From Rhizophagus clarus (taxonomy: Eukaryota > Glomeromycota > Glomeromycetes > Glomerales > Glomeraceae): DNA of 64,000 nt. Positions 26,901 through 41,382 of the stretch are shown piece by piece; position 1 is the first letter of the stretch; each line of letters starts with the position of its first letter. The position numbers and the translations under genes were made by a program. The notes below the pieces were generated by a model. That model had not been told where the DNA came from. It made no database searches and saw nothing but the letters and a program-made list of their open reading frames with translations. The stretch lies in NCBI GenBank assembly GCA_015698045.1, contig BLAL01000062.1, positions 434,001 through 498,000 of the forward strand, written 5' to 3'.

Positions 26901-27781
26901 TATCACTATTACTATCTACATCATCATCACTCTCATCATTACTTGGACTATCTTCACTATCACTTTCGCTATTGGAGGAACTTGATGTCGAATCCGCATC
27001 ATCATCATCATCATCACTGCTACCAGAATTAAGAGTTGATACTGAAGGAATACGTGAATGACCTCCACCATTAACTCCATATACAGGAGAAAGTACTCTG
27101 TTTGGCGACATAATTCTACTATTAGGATTACTATTAGGATTACTATTAGGATTACTGTTATTATTATTTATTATTGTGGCCAAATTTTCATCATCACTAT
27201 CAGATTCACTACTATCGTCAGAAGTCGTGTTTTCATCATCATAATCATCTTCGCTATTACTACTAGCCATAGCAGAAAGTGTAGGAGGTGAGCGTACAGG
27301 TGAAACTATTTTATTTTTTGTTGATGATTTATGATGTGAAGTATTATTATTAGTTTGAATATTATTAGCTTTAGAAGATAATATAGCTGGTAAAGAACTA
27401 ATATTATTAGCTAACTTCGATTGTTGTTTACGATCATTTTTATTGTTAATTCGTTTTGATTTATTATATTGGCGTGAATTTGATGATGATTGAGGCGGTG
27501 AAGTAGGACGAGAATCATTTGTAGAAGATTTAGTTGATCGACCAAGCTTTAAAGAAGAACTAAGTTTCGTTAATGAAACAAATGATGATTCTCCAAGTGG
27601 AGTTTTTGAATGCTTTACGGATGAATGAGAATTATTAGAATTGTCGCGTGAATTCTAAAAAAAATGAATAAATAAATAAATAAATAAAAGTATAAAATCA
27701 AAAAAGAAAAAAAAAAAACAAAAATTTGAAAAATCGAAAAAAAATGAATAAAATACTTACTGTAGATGATTCTTTATTCAT
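23931..27781 (-). CDS. Ras-association and pleckstrin-homology (RA-PH) adaptor protein
   Basis: The predicted protein is about 1101 aa from eight exons: 27761-27781, 25915-27654, 25786-25845, 25545-25707, 25348-25463, 25157-25282, 24874-25086 and 23931-24797. A long disordered N-terminus is rich in Ser/Asp and Arg/Lys. A Ras-association-like domain follows (ITTQIFIEESNQNKSITL, TALEVMNIF), then a PH domain (SGILYVLDVKRDKWQRRYVH, ending CADHLEKMNEWIIAIAMAK). This RA-then-PH order is found in fungal relatives of MRL/Grb7-type adaptors that link Ras-like GTPases to membranes and actin. The C-terminal tail repeats a KGSLL motif three times and SPPIK three times. The ATG at 27781 is chosen because its 7-codon exon splices in frame to the long exon. 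The exact GTPase partner cannot be told. Confidence 0.75.
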
Positions 27782-30700
27782 ATTTGATTATTATTATTTA
27801 TAAGGATAAAATGTTTAATGACTTGCAATAAACAACCGTTTAAGTATTTAAGAAAAAAAAAAGTACCAGCACCAAACCCAGTTTGAGCGACTTTTTTTTT
27901 GTAAATAAGCAAAATAAAAATAAGATAAAAGTTCTGAAAAGTTCAGATAATTTCTTGGATAAAAACTAAATAGAGAAGAATAGAATTTAATTAGCGGATT
28001 GAATTAAATTCATCGTTCAGTTTTAAAAAAAAACAAATGGCTTGTTTCGATAAGTTCCTACCTTAAAAAAAAAATAAAAAAAAAAAAAAATTAAAAATAA
28101 AAATAAAAAATAAAAATTATAAGATTTATTATTAGATATATATTATTTGTTTGTTATTTAATATGCAAAAATTCTTTATATTAATAAAGTACGAATATTT
28201 TTATACAACTATGCAGGATTTATACAGGTTTTTTTATAAAAAAAAAAATTTGTTACTGGACTGAATTGCAGATACCGTATTTATATTTTTTTTATTATAT
28301 TTAACTTCTTGATTTGTGATCTCATTTAAATATTTTTGTGTAATTTAAAAATCATTAATTCATCATTATACCTATCAGAATCCAAATGCATTTTTTTGGT
28401 CAGAAATTTAAATATTTAATTAATTTAAGTATTAATTAAAGCCTAAAACGCGTTGTGTCTAGTTTTGTGTTTATGGACTAGTGTTGTTATTAAGCATGTT
28501 TGTTTATAGCCAATCAGATTTCTTATTTTGAATTTGCCGGAAATTTTCCGGAAACAAAAATTTCGGAGTTAAGTATTTATTATCTGTCTTTATCGGTTAT
28601 TCTTCTAATTATATGTCTCAATTTCTGAAAAAAAAAAAAAAAAAAAATCAAAATTCTTTATTTTCAAGGCCCTTTAAAGAAATTGACTTATGTACTTCTA
28701 TTATTATTGTTAATAAGATTATCTCTCATTTTTTAAAGGAAAGTCAAATGAGAAAAATAAAAGATTATCATTCCGTAATACAAAGTTCTAAATTTAATCT
28801 TGCAATATGTAATAATGTGATACTATGTGTGGATCAACGAATTTTTTTGCGAATTTGAGAATTATTTTTTTTATTGTGTTTGAAGAATTTTTGTATGAAA
28901 ACAACAATTCGAACGGCATAATGTGATTATCCAATCAAATTTGTCAATCTATCTTAGTTATAATTATCACCTTACACAAAATTTATCTGAAAACATGATA
29001 ATTGACCTATTTAAGATGATTGTTTGTTTGTTATATCGAACTCATTATCACAACTTTTTTAAATGTGTGACAAATAAAAAAAAAAATTATTTTGTAATAT
29101 GATTGGTAATTGCCTTATCAAGAAGGTATATCTTTATTATATGAAATAATTAATTCAATAATTAACCTATTTTGTGCATATTAAATTTATGTCACAAAGG
29201 TAAGTGCAGCAAATCGAAACGAATCTTATTGTAATGCTCAGATTTTATTTTAACCGATAAAAAGAATAAAATTAGTAATTTATATTTATAATAATCTCAA
29301 CAACCATTTTTTTTTGTCTCCTACTCTCCTTAACGTTTAGAAAAGCTTCTTTATAGTTTATTCGGAAAATATATAACATTAATTTATGAAAAATAAATAA
29401 TCAAGCATATTATTAAGCCATTACAGACTTACAGTATATCATGACATATATATTGCATCTAATTATTATGTGAGTCTATCCGTGATCCTTAGACAATAAA
29501 ACGATTAACATTGCGAAATTGATGTCACAAATTTCATTAAATTTTATGTTGTACGATGATCTTACGCATTTTCCCCATTCCAAGAAATCTTTTTACTTCA
29601 CTTTTTCGTCTTACTATACATTTTCCTTTTAATTTCTGTTTCGGGTCATAAAAAAAAAAAAAAATTTATTTCTTTTGCATATTATGATTTTGACAAAAAA
29701 AGAAAGTAGTCGATTCCTATTTTATGCCTAAACATGCTGATCGGGAATCTAGGTCCGAAACCTTTCTTTAATCGATTAATTTATCAATCAATAATTTTCT
29801 TTTTAGGAAAATTCGTCGTTATCAAAAAAACAACCGCATCGCGCGTCTCAGTGCCAAGTGTCAACTTAAAAAAAAACTTTATCCGAATATTTCTGTTATC
29901 CCCGTGAATCTGATACATGATCAGCAAAACACCATGATTTGCCTCATTGTAATCTGCGTCTTCCAATATAATTCATTTAACTCATTGTATCTAAACAAAT
30001 ATTATTAAGCAATATTTGTAATATTTGTGAAGTAATCAAATTTTTCTTGGTATACAGTATATTATATAAAATATCGATTATTTTGATAATCAGTTAATTT
30101 GCTAATAACTCATCCGGTTTATATACAAAATTTAATTTTTATATTTTAATATGTTCAGTATATTATATACATTTTTTATTACAAAAAATATATTGCAATT
30201 AAACACCTATATAATTTAATTACACCTAAAAGTTTAGTTAAATAATTCTTACTTACCAGTAAATTGTTTAAATAATACTTTTTAGATATAGCTTCAGTTT
30301 ATATCATTTGTTTATATATTAATACAATAAAAATTATTAGATTACCAGACAATTAATTACTAGACAAAATCTAGACAACTTGTCCAGTAATTGTTCAGTA
30401 ATGCAGAATTTTGAAAATGTAATAAATTTAATTTTTATTATATATTACTAGGAATAAAATATATCCATTAAAACTTAACTAATAGTATAAATTTCAACTA
30501 TATTAAAAAACTACATCTAATAAGAAATCCCATCTGACTCCTATATTATGGTCCTGTATTCTTCATTATTTATTATAACTGGAAATTATTTTAGTCTTAC
30601 AATTATAGGTAAGATATATATATTATACATTAATTATTAATTATAATATTTTTTAACTAATATTTATTATTTTTCTAATTATAAACAATTTTTTAATTAA

Positions 30701-30829
30701 TTAATTTAAAGAATTACTAGTAATTTAGCAATATTATAATCTAATAGTATATAATCTAATAATAATATTATAATCTAGTAGTAATTTTATATATAAAAGA
30801 TACTAATAATAATAGTTCTAATATTTTTT

Positions 30830-31260
30830 TTTAATCTTTTAATCTTTTATAATAATTTTAATCATTTTTAATAATAAAAATAATAAAAAATGATTTTTCT
30901 TAATTATTTTTTAATAATAAAAATAATAAAAAATGATTTTTCTTAATTGTTTTTAATAATAAAATAATAAAAAAAAATGATTAATTATTTTTTAATAATA
31001 AAAATATTAAAAAAAATGATTTTTCTTAATCATTATTAATAATAAAGTAATAAAAAAAATAATTTTTCTTGATCATTTTTTAATAATAAATATATTTAAA
31101 AATGATTAAAAAAAATCATTTTTAATAAAAATATTTAAAAAATGTTTTTTTTTTTAATTATTTTTAATAAAAATATTAAAGAAAAATGATTAGTTTTTCT
31201 TAATTATTTTAATAATAAAATTTGTTTAAATGATAATCATTTTTTAATAAGAGTAATAAT
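30830..31260. repeat. AT-rich minisatellite, unit about 45 bp
   Basis: Repeated units contain TTTTTAATAATAAAAATA and AAAAAATGATTTTTCTTAAT, which are self-complementary. About eight diverged copies can be followed. Confidence 0.7.
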
Positions 31261-31555
31261 ATATATTAACTAATATTTTTTTACTATAAATATTTATTTC
31301 TCTACCTTTAGGTAAGATATCTTATTAATCATATGCAATTAATTATATTTTTTAAAAATTGTGTAATCTAAGATTTTTGCTTACCTTTCATCTTTTAAAA
31401 TATTAGTTAATATATATCACTATCCTAATGAAAAATGATTTTTCTTTTAATTGTTAAAGCTAGAACTATAGTTTTAGCATTTTTTAATCAATATTACAGT
31501 ATATATAAAAATACTAAAATTGTAAGTTCTAGCAATTTTTTTTATTTTTTTTTTT

Positions 31556-32985
31556 TTTTAACCCTTTCAGGAAATAAGAGTTTATTATAATTTTATTAGA
31601 TACAGGAACAAATTATATTATAGTAAACATAAAATGAAATCTAGCTAATGTCATGATCTGTAACTATATTAATAAAAGCTACACCAGCTATTATCTAACA
31701 AGAAATCCATCTGTAAACTCCATATCTATACTATGAACCTAATGCAAGTAGTCTACTATCACTATACTAAATGGCCATTTAGCCAACTGATCCCACAATC
31801 TCAGGTAAAACGCATACCTCATTCTAGAGGCAGTGTAATACTAGGACTAATGAACACTAGCTAAAAAATAATTTTCTCTTTTTTTATAATTTTAAAGGTA
31901 CCAATCCCATCGCCACTTTTAAAGCTTGATCTCACAGAACTAGAAAATTCCAGCGCATACAGGTTTAAAAAATTGTATAGTTTTTGAATTCCTTATATAA
32001 TTTTGAAAGACTATATGTATAACAGTTGAGTTAGATTAAAGACATTCTTATAGTACGAGCTCATAATCTTTATACTTTACAATCCTTATAGAGCATTTTC
32101 AACTCAAAAAACTTGAGATCTTGAAGGTCTGAAAGTCACAAGTCTCAAGAAAAGAAGGCACAAAACAGATACACCTTAAAGATAATGAGGCGTCTAATTA
32201 GAAACTGACAAAGTCTTGACCTAGATTGGTATTAATTTTATAAATAAAAGCCTATAAATTAACAAAAAAAATTAAACAAAAAACCACCAATCCAACATCA
32301 CCATTTAGGTATGCGATAAGAGTGTATGACGCATACACAAAACCAAAAAAGCATATACTAATTAACAATTGAAAGCAATCCAATGGAATTCCAGAGATTG
32401 CCATTAAGATCAATATTCCAATATCCCTCAATCCCCACCAAGTTTAGTGAGAGAGCAAGAAAATAATTAGAAATCAAAATATTGAAAACAAGTTAGTAAA
32501 ATCCACCCTTCAAAAAAAGGGAAAACTACCAAATAACCACCAAACAAAAGCAACCTGATGATTCAGTCTGTAAAAGATAACAACTAATAACCCGTCCACT
32601 TTTTTCATGAAACTATCAACTATTCCACAATCCTCATTATAAGCCGTTACCTAAAAGAAAACTCTGGCTTAAAGAACAGCTTCTCCAGATGAAATGATAA
32701 TATCCAAGTAGCTGACAAGTATAAAAGATCCTCCATTACACATTAAGAGCCTTTTCACAAATACTGAGTAAACATAAAAAGTTGGTAATAGAGCCAAAAC
32801 ATGAACTAAAAACTCCGTAACATTTGTATTTTTTGGCTTCAAACATTCTGCATAGACTAACAGACAAGTTCTTTGACGAAAAAGACCCCTTTATATAGAA
32901 CTAAAGGGTAGAAAAAGCTGACTTTTTGCTTTCAAACTTCTTGGAAAAAATGGACAAAATGATCAGCAGGAAGAATATCCCTAGC
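31556..32985. repeat. Decayed dispersed element, family unknown
   Basis: The base composition is richer in G and C than the flanks, and no open frame survives. The start (AACTATATTA-n-CTAACAAGAAATCC-n-CTCC-n-CTATGA) resembles sequence at about 30495-30560, so at least two diverged copies sit close together. TTCTAGCAATTTTTTTTATT just before 31556 and CTAGCAATTTTTTTTATTTT near 32982 bracket the segment. Confidence 0.4.
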
Positions 32986-35010
32986 AATTTTTTTTATTTT
33001 AATATATAAATGTGTCAAAACTATTGGTTCTGCATTTTTTTATATATAAAATTGCAAAAAAATATTGAAATTGATAATTAAACATAAAAAATATTTTAGT
33101 ATTTTTTTATATATTAATATATTAGTTTTTCTTTTATTTTAAAAATGAATTTTTTTAATATTTTTATTAGAGAAATTAATTTTTTCAATATGTTTTAATA
33201 AAGAAATAAATTTTTTTAATTTATTTTTTAATTTTTAAAATTTTTTATTAAAATTATAATCTATCTAAATTAATCCAAATTTGTACAAAATTGAATAGAT
33301 AGGTAAATTATTTGAATCTTCAAATCACAAATTACATTTCTAATATAATATTTTATAATATAATATTATTAATTAATCTTTTAATAATTTTAATAAAATT
33401 AAGTAATAAGATTTCAGTTATATATATTTCGATACAAATTGATTTTGGATTATTATAAAATTTAAAAATAAATATATGTTCTAAAACTAATTTTGATATA
33501 TATAAAATAAGATATAATGATTTACTAAACTTTTTCTTTTTAGCAATCTTTATAAGTTAATTCTAAAGGTTTACTGAAATATAGTTTTTAAGCTTTTTTT
33601 AATATTACTCTTTATTTATATTCTTAGTAAATAAAGTAAAATGTTGTAAATTCAATTAAATTTTGGTTTTAAAATTATTTTTAAGATTATTTCTTCAAAA
33701 GTATTTAAAAACTTTTTGTATAAAATTTGATAAATTATATTGGTTTTAAATAAGCTTTTTGCAAATATACTAAAATAAAAATATTTATTTATTATATATG
33801 TATAGTTTTTATAAAAAAAAAATAAAAAAATTGTTTTTTGCAAAGTTATAAACTGTACCAAGTAAAAAAGAGTTTTTTCTTTAATATTTTAAATAAGTAA
33901 TACTTAATTAAAAATTTAATAGTTTATACTAGCTAAGTTTTATAAAACATATTAAAGAAGTATATAAGAAAAAAAAAAATTATCAATTTAAAGAAAATAA
34001 AATAAATAAAATAAACTAAAAAAGTATTAAAATAAATAATTAGTATTTTTATTAAGAATAATAAAATATTTAATTTTTTAAAAAAAATAAAGTAAAATAA
34101 AACTTATTAAAAAGCAAAAACATTACACTTTAAATAACCAGAAAAAATAAAAAATAAAATATAATATTTTTAAGTCAAAAAAAAAAAAAGAATAAAAATA
34201 ATATAAATAAAACAAATAAACTAAATATAAAGAAATATTGAAAAAGAAATGAAAATTAAACAAAAATAATAAAAAAACTTCAAGTTTTTGGTTATAATAA
34301 ATAGGAAGTAGAGAAAATCCCACTTCTCTACTCATTTTTTTTTTAAAAGACTATATACTGTAAATTTGCTGAATTTTAGATTTTATTAAAATATTTAAAT
34401 AATAATTTATCAGTAATTATATAATTTATTTTATTAAAATAAATTACAATTGATTATATATTTATGTGTTTTTTAAATTTGTTTTCAATTGCCAAAAAAA
34501 TACAAAAATTAATATTAATAAATATTTTCTATTATTAATTCTATAAAAAATTACTTTTTTATTACTCCTCCGGATGGTCATAAAAATAAAGCCAACCTTT
34601 TGCCCATACAAAATAACTCATACTTATAATTCCATTTATTTGATTTATTATATCAAGAAAAACATATCATGTAACTTTATTTTAATCTGAATAATATTAA
34701 CGTTATAATATTTTTTATTTAAGAACAAACTAACGCATAATTAAGAGTATTGATTTTCGTATTATTTCGTAACCTTCTATTACATATTTATAAAATCCAT
34801 TTTTAACTATAAATTAATAAAAAAATGAACGCAATTGTAATACTAGCTAGTTCGAATTAATTTAATTAGCAAATAAATTTGGTCGCTATATAATTCTCTA
34901 CATTCTGTAAAGTACTGTTTCACGGTAAAACTTTTCCGCTTAATTTTATTATTTATTACACAATATTCTTAACACATGAAATTATGTTTCAATTAAATTT
35001 ATTAAAACAA

Positions 35011-35766
<756 letters not shown>

Positions 35767-36070
35767 TTTTTAGCGTTTTTAGCGGATAAGTTTAAAGTGC
35801 CAGCTAAAAAGTTGAAGTCTATTTAATATGATTTTGACCCACCACGTGCATTTTATCTTGACCTGCTTATAATTACAATGAGTAAAATAAAGTCACATGA
35901 TTTGTTTCTTAACTTCCTCCACAGGCAAGTTGTGTGGCCATTAGTTCGATTTTTTTATAAGGCGCAGTAAGACCGGAAAAATATTAACGAATGGTCCGGA
36001 ATAATAGTATAATAGATAATATATACTATATAAATTTCATTTAAGAGTTTTTATTTTCTATACAATTGAT

Positions 36071-36124
<54 letters not shown>

Positions 36125-36411
36125 TTCCCAGGATAAGTATATAGACATAGAAGTCGTGACGCATTATGATAACTTCCTAACTTTAAGCCGTCAAACATAA
36201 CTGCGCAGGATGCGCCGTGGCCGAACGTTGGTATCCCTACACTGGAAGTAAAAGCTATTTGTATTAATTTATTTTATAAAAAATTATATTACGGTTTATA
36301 ATCTCTAGTCAATTTTTTTGTATTAATTCCCTATCTATCAATTAATTTTTATTATCTAGCATCATTAATCATTAATCTATTTTTTAAATCTATAATAGAT
36401 ATTATACTAAT
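35767..36411. other. Spacer between RBX1 and the MFSD5-like gene, with a 50-nt poly-T run
   Basis: It contains an uninterrupted T run at 36074-36123, the longest homopolymer in the window, downstream of the MFSD5-like gene on its coding strand orientation. Length is uncertain because such runs are error-prone. No gene is seen. Confidence 0.6.
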
Positions 36412-38488
36412 TCATTTTATTTTTTTTTCAAGTTTTTTTCTAATCTTTGCTGCTTTCTTGGAAGTATCAGATTCCTAAAATATCAAATGTATCGATCAAT
36501 ATAAATTATAAACTTTGTGATCGATCATTTTATATACAAATTACTTACCTCTAATGCAAAAGACCAAACAAAAGCTATAATAAGTAATACACTACACATC
36601 AAACATCGTGTTATAATCGATAAATCAGATACCTACAAAAATATTTAAAGAATAAGTAAATGTAAAACTAATTTATATAAACATAAAACGCTTTTAGTAA
36701 ATTGAAAAAAAAAACTCACCAAAAGTGTTACAACACATGCGTTCAATGGTACTCTGAATAGATTACTAACGGTAGCTCTTAAGTTTTCAGGTACAACTTC
36801 AGCTCTAAGAGTGGAAATAGTAGGGAAATAAAGTCCACATGTCACTTCGAATAATGTAAAAAAGTAAAACAATGTGTATTCATTCTATAAAGAAATTATA
36901 AATGAGTCAAAATAAGGAGGAAACAATCATAATAAAGATTTGGTATTTAAATTCGTCTTACGGGATAAAGTAGTGGAAACAACAATGAGACTGCAGCCAA
37001 TAAAAGTGTTCCTTGTGCAATATCAGATAAAGGAACATTACGCGAACCATTTAAGTTACCGTAAAATAATGATCCAATCATAATGGCAACCATAAAACTG
37101 TCAAAAAAAAAATCAAATAAAATTATTATCTAATCGTTAATATGTCAACAAATTTAAGATAATAAATTATAATACCTAGCGAAAATTATCCCAAAAGGTA
37201 AACCCTCTTCTGATTTATGATAATTTTCTAAAAATGGACCCCAGAAGAATACAAATGTGTACATAGAAGCCTCAAATAATGATTGGACGGCTCCAACCGC
37301 AAGAACACGAGAATCTAGTAATTTAAACGTGTCTTATTATTAAATTGGGCCAGTTTATGGGAAGTTTTATAAATACAAATTACCGCTGCTTATAACTTTC
37401 AAGGCTTGAGCCAAAGATGATGTTTGTTTCATATTACTCTATAAATACAAGAGCATCTTTAAAATATGAATTGATTAACCGTGATTACTAGATAATCTAA
37501 GAATTATTACATTGTCACCGTAATTCTCATTCCAAGTAATAGTTATTACTAGAGATGCTATTACAAAGAAGCCAATTGCCGCTAAAAAGGGTGATGTAAT
37601 TCCAAAGTGTTCAGCTAACCAATTTGCTAATAATCCACTAAAAATAGCAACAAGTCCATTCCCATAAGTTGCCAGTGAGAATGTATCAGATAACAATGAG
37701 GAATGAAATCCTATACAAAAGAAGTTATCAAAATAATTCAACTTTTAACGTATTAGGATATAATGGTAAATATTTACCTCTCGAATAATGTTCACTGACC
37801 ATCCAACTTTCAAAGACCGAAAACAAGAGAGAGGTACTTATACCAGATAAGATCCTAAATACACAGATGCAAGCCATGATTCATGAAAATAGGTATCCAC
37901 ATGTATTCAACAGTTATTTAGACATCAACAAACCTTCCAAATAGCAATATATAAAAATTTTTTGACATGATAATAACACAAAACGTGGAATAAAGTAGTG
38001 CAAAAAGCAAACAAAATTTTTTTCGCCCACTAAGAATACATGAAAAAACAAAGATATTAATAATTCAAGAAGAAAACTATATAAATTAAATTGGAGGAAT
38101 GCAACTCACTATTTATCCGCAGCAGATCCAACAATAGTCCCAAAAATTCCACTTGATAAAAATCCAGTAACAAACAAAATTGCCTGTTGTCTCAATTCAA
38201 ATCCGTAACTTTTATATATGGCGTAAACATATGGTCCTTGAAGCCAGTCACCAGCTGTAAAATATAAAGCATAAATCAATTTTTTAGTAATAAATACAAC
38301 TCGCGTCTAATTAACTTACTCATTACTAATAAATAAACAATTAAATAGTTTAGACGGAAGATCTTATAATCCTTTCCTATCTGCTCACGATCAGATGAGG
38401 CATTTTCAGGTTTATTTTCTTTAAATAAAAACGTAAGTAAGGCACAAAGGCCGGACAAAAAATAGAAAGTCAGAATAAAATAAGACAT
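36412..38488 (-). CDS. Major facilitator transporter, MFSD5/molybdate-anion transporter-like
   Basis: The predicted protein is 442 aa from eleven exons: 38320-38488, 38110-38254, 37934-38029, 37778-37854, 37511-37710, 37384-37438, 37176-37314, 36962-37097, 36720-36884, 36549-36632 and 36412-36474. About twelve hydrophobic segments are visible. Family landmarks are GDWLQGPYVYAIY, YGRKKFC, SWMVSEHYSRGF, FFWGPFLE, SEEGLPFGIIFASFMVAIM and LRAEVVPENLRATVSNLFRV. These match the MFSD5 group, related to a high-affinity molybdate transporter in algae. The substrate here is inferred from family only. The gene is head-to-head with the REX1-like exonuclease gene, 227 bp between start codons. Length fits the family (about 450 aa). 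Confidence 0.88.
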
Positions 38489-38715
38489 TTAAAGATCGGT
38501 TGAATTACAATATTCCATCGAAAAAATTAACACAAATTAAAAAAAATTGCGGATCACATGAATGTTAGAATGTTAAGAGTAAGCCCCATACTGATCAGTG
38601 ATCACTGATGAAAGTAACACAGCATATATAACACGAAAAAAAAAAAAATATCCGTTGTTCTAGTGTTGTTCCAAGAGTTCATTCGCATTTTTTGTTTAGT
38701 TCATAGCCCGTCACA
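38489..38715. promoter_or_regulatory. Short bidirectional promoter with 16-bp palindrome
   Basis: The 227 bp between the divergent MFSD5-like and exonuclease starts contains the perfect palindrome ATCAGTGATCACTGAT at 38594-38609. Its position between two start codons suggests a dimeric factor site, but none is known to me. Confidence 0.5.
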
Positions 38716-41382
38716 ATGAACGGTAGAACGAAAAGACCAAATGAAATTGAAGAAAAAGCAGAAACAAATAATGAGAAAAAAAGTAAAGTTCGAAAAATAT
38801 CAACAACTTTAGAATTTATTTCTTCTACGCGAGCGCGTCTCTCGGAAGTTAGTTCAGAAGTTAAATCAGAACCATTTGGTCCTTATCATCGTAAAAAAAG
38901 TAGATATTTTGTTTGTTTTCACGTTTTTATATGAGCCTATTCCTTATTAATTCTTATTTTTATAAATTAAATAGCTAAAGGCAAAAAAGCGAAAAAAAGA
39001 AAGAAGGAAGAAAAAGTGAATAAATTTATCAATTAAGCAATTTCCCGGTTACCTATGATTATTTAAATTTTAACTCGTTTATTTATAGACTACTGCTAGT
39101 CCGCAATTTTTCTTTGATCTAAACCATTGGAAAATAATAGACATCAAGGTTGTATTTGCCGAATTTGCATATTACTATTATTATCTTACTAATTTTATGT
39201 TTATATTAAAGGAGCTGCAAAACCTTATCTTACATTTGCTCACTGATGAAGGTAGATGCCCAGAATGGCTTTATATCAAGGTTTTACTTTATTCTATATT
39301 TAATAATTATACTGCGTTTCATATCGGTATATATTGATTTTTCTAATAAAAAAAAAAAGAATGTAGAAGAAATTAAAAAAGTCGTTTTTCTTATGATACC
39401 TGGTCTTGGTCCAAGTTTGTTTGGATTAACGGCTGAAACAGCAGCCAATGCAAAGGGACCGCTGGATTGGGAAAAACTTCAAGAAAAAGGCCTTTTTGGC
39501 AATTCTGATTTAAAACTAAGTGAAATTTTACCAGTACTTCCGAAAATCTTTTCACACGGTTGTGTTACTCGTGCTCCTGGTGACACTAAAAGGATGTTCA
39601 ACCCAATGGGGAATCTTTTTAATTGCTATTTATCCGAAGCTCAAAAGGGATCAGTAAAGCACCAAGAAAATCCTGGTATGATATATTTAAATAAAAAAAT
39701 TTGTCTTATGCTGAACTTAAATAATTAACAGTTTTTTGCAGGTGATATTAATGAACGAATTTACTCATGCTTATTAACCCCTGAGGAGATGGTTCAAAAT
39801 GATTATCCTTTACCAACTTGCATGACAAAAGAAAGTCAGGTTTTGTCTGATGATTGGGTTGAAGTACCTATGAAAGCATCTGATATTTTTATAGAAAAGG
39901 AATTTATTAGAAAGAATTTCAGAATTCTTTCTATTGATTGTGAGATGGTAATTAAATTTATTTGATACTTAAATTCTGATTTTTATTAATTTTTGAATGA
40001 AATTTTATATCTAATCTAGTGTAAATCGAATGATCTATCTGTCTTAACGCGTGTTTCTATAGTTGACATTGGTTGTAATGTTGTTTATGATGAATTAGTC
40101 ATGCCAGAAGAACCCATTACCGACTACTTGACCCCGTAAATTTTTTCTTATTTAGTGTTTATTGCATATGTTTCACTATATTAATATTAATATGTACATA
40201 TAGTTTTAGCGGAATAACTGAAGAAAGATTGAAGGGTGTGACGACGAATATAAAAGATGTACAAAAGCGGCTATTAGAATTAGTGGACAGTGATACTGTT
40301 TTAATTGGTCATTCATTAGAATGTGATATGAAAGCTTTAAAAGTATATAAACATATGGTTTTTTTTTAATTTATTCTATTTTAATCTACCAATTAATACA
40401 ACTTACAATAATTGTTTCATAAGTTTGCGCATCCATACGTAATCGATACATCAATTCTCTATACGAATCCCGGGGGCATATTTAATAAGTCAAGTTTAAA
40501 AATGTTGGCGCATCAATGGCTTAAACGTTCGATTCAAGTCGATGAAGGAAAAAATGTTGGTCATGATTCTGTTGAGGATGCTAAAGCAGCAATGGATCTT
40601 GTAAAATTAAAACTGGACAATGGTAAGTTTCCTATATCAAACCATTTCACGTTTTATTTTAGTAACAAATTGTTAACCTTATTTTACCATAGGACTAAAT
40701 TTCGATAAATCTCACGAAAGTTTAATTCAACGTCTTGAAAGATATAACAAGACTTCAGCGTTCATAGATTATGCTGGAAAAGTTCAGTTACTGGGTGTTA
40801 ATGCAAAGAACTCAATAAAATGTACAAATGATGATGAGGTTTGTTATTAATATTATCAATGTTGTCTAAAAATTCAATTGCAATGTGATCGATTTCTTAA
40901 GGATATTTTTAGGTTTTTACGGGTGTTTTAAATGCAATAAGCAATAATAGAAATATGTATCATAATTTTATTTGGGGGAAATTTAAAGATCTAGAAAATC
41001 TTCCGGAGCATGAAAACGATAAACTAACAACTTTGAGACAATTAAACGATAGAATTGAAAAAATTTATTCTCGTTTACCAGCACACACAGCATTTATAGT
41101 ATCAAGTGGTTCGGGTAATGCACGCGAATGGGAAAAGTATGTTTTGGTGTTTTTTGTATTGCGATTTTTTAAGGATGATTTTAATTTTTTTAATATTAAT
41201 ATATTTTGATATACATATATTTATCTAGGTTGTTTAAGAAAAGGATGAACAGTGGTGTTAATTGGACTGTACAAGATCAGGAAATTTATGAGAAAGAACT
41301 TCAAAAGGGTAAAATAGGATTGACTTTTTTTAGAGTCAAATCTGATTGTGAAAACTTAGATGAGGGTGAAGACAAAAACTAA
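38716..41382 (+). CDS. REX1: REX1/REXO5-type DEDDh RNA exonuclease
   Basis: The predicted protein is 617 aa from twelve exons: 38716-38899, 38975-39015, 39089-39148, 39212-39280, 39360-39675, 39742-39947, 40020-40135, 40204-40342, 40424-40622, 40693-40838, 40913-41136 and 41229-41382. The N-terminus is Lys-rich and probably nuclear. The exonuclease domain has ILSIDCEM (first two acidic residues), LIGHSLECDMKALK (third) and GHDSVEDAKAAMDLV (His and last Asp), so all DEDDh residues are present. A block before it (VVFLMIPGLGPSLFGL) is typical of REXO5/Rex1. These 3'-5' exonucleases trim 5S rRNA, 5.8S rRNA, snoRNA and tRNA 3' ends. The C-terminal 150 residues include a possible RRM-like region (HTAFIVSSGSGNAREWEK). 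Confidence 0.9.

Larger units (their letters stand above)
27782..35010. other. 7.2 kb gene desert, extremely AT-rich, with satellites and decayed repeats
   Basis: No credible gene is seen. Composition changes along it: 27.8-30.3 kb is ordinary AT-rich spacer, 30.3-31.5 kb holds minisatellite and inverted repeats, 31.56-32.98 kb is less AT-rich and looks like a decayed dispersed element, and 33.0-34.9 kb is almost pure A/T. Confidence 0.5.

Noticed and set aside
25846-27270. Separate 474-codon gene on the minus strand
   Set aside because: It is the inner part of exon 2 of the RA-PH gene. The frame extends upstream to 27654 and splices in phase at both ends.
36074-36123. 50-nt poly-T run as a retrotransposed poly-A tail
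   Set aside because: No target duplication or retrocopy sequence is visible next to it. Simple slippage or assembly artefact is enough.
36170-36250. Possible tRNA-like sequence (GC-richer patch)
   Set aside because: No cloverleaf with acceptor, D and T arms could be drawn. No tRNA was found anywhere in the window by eye.
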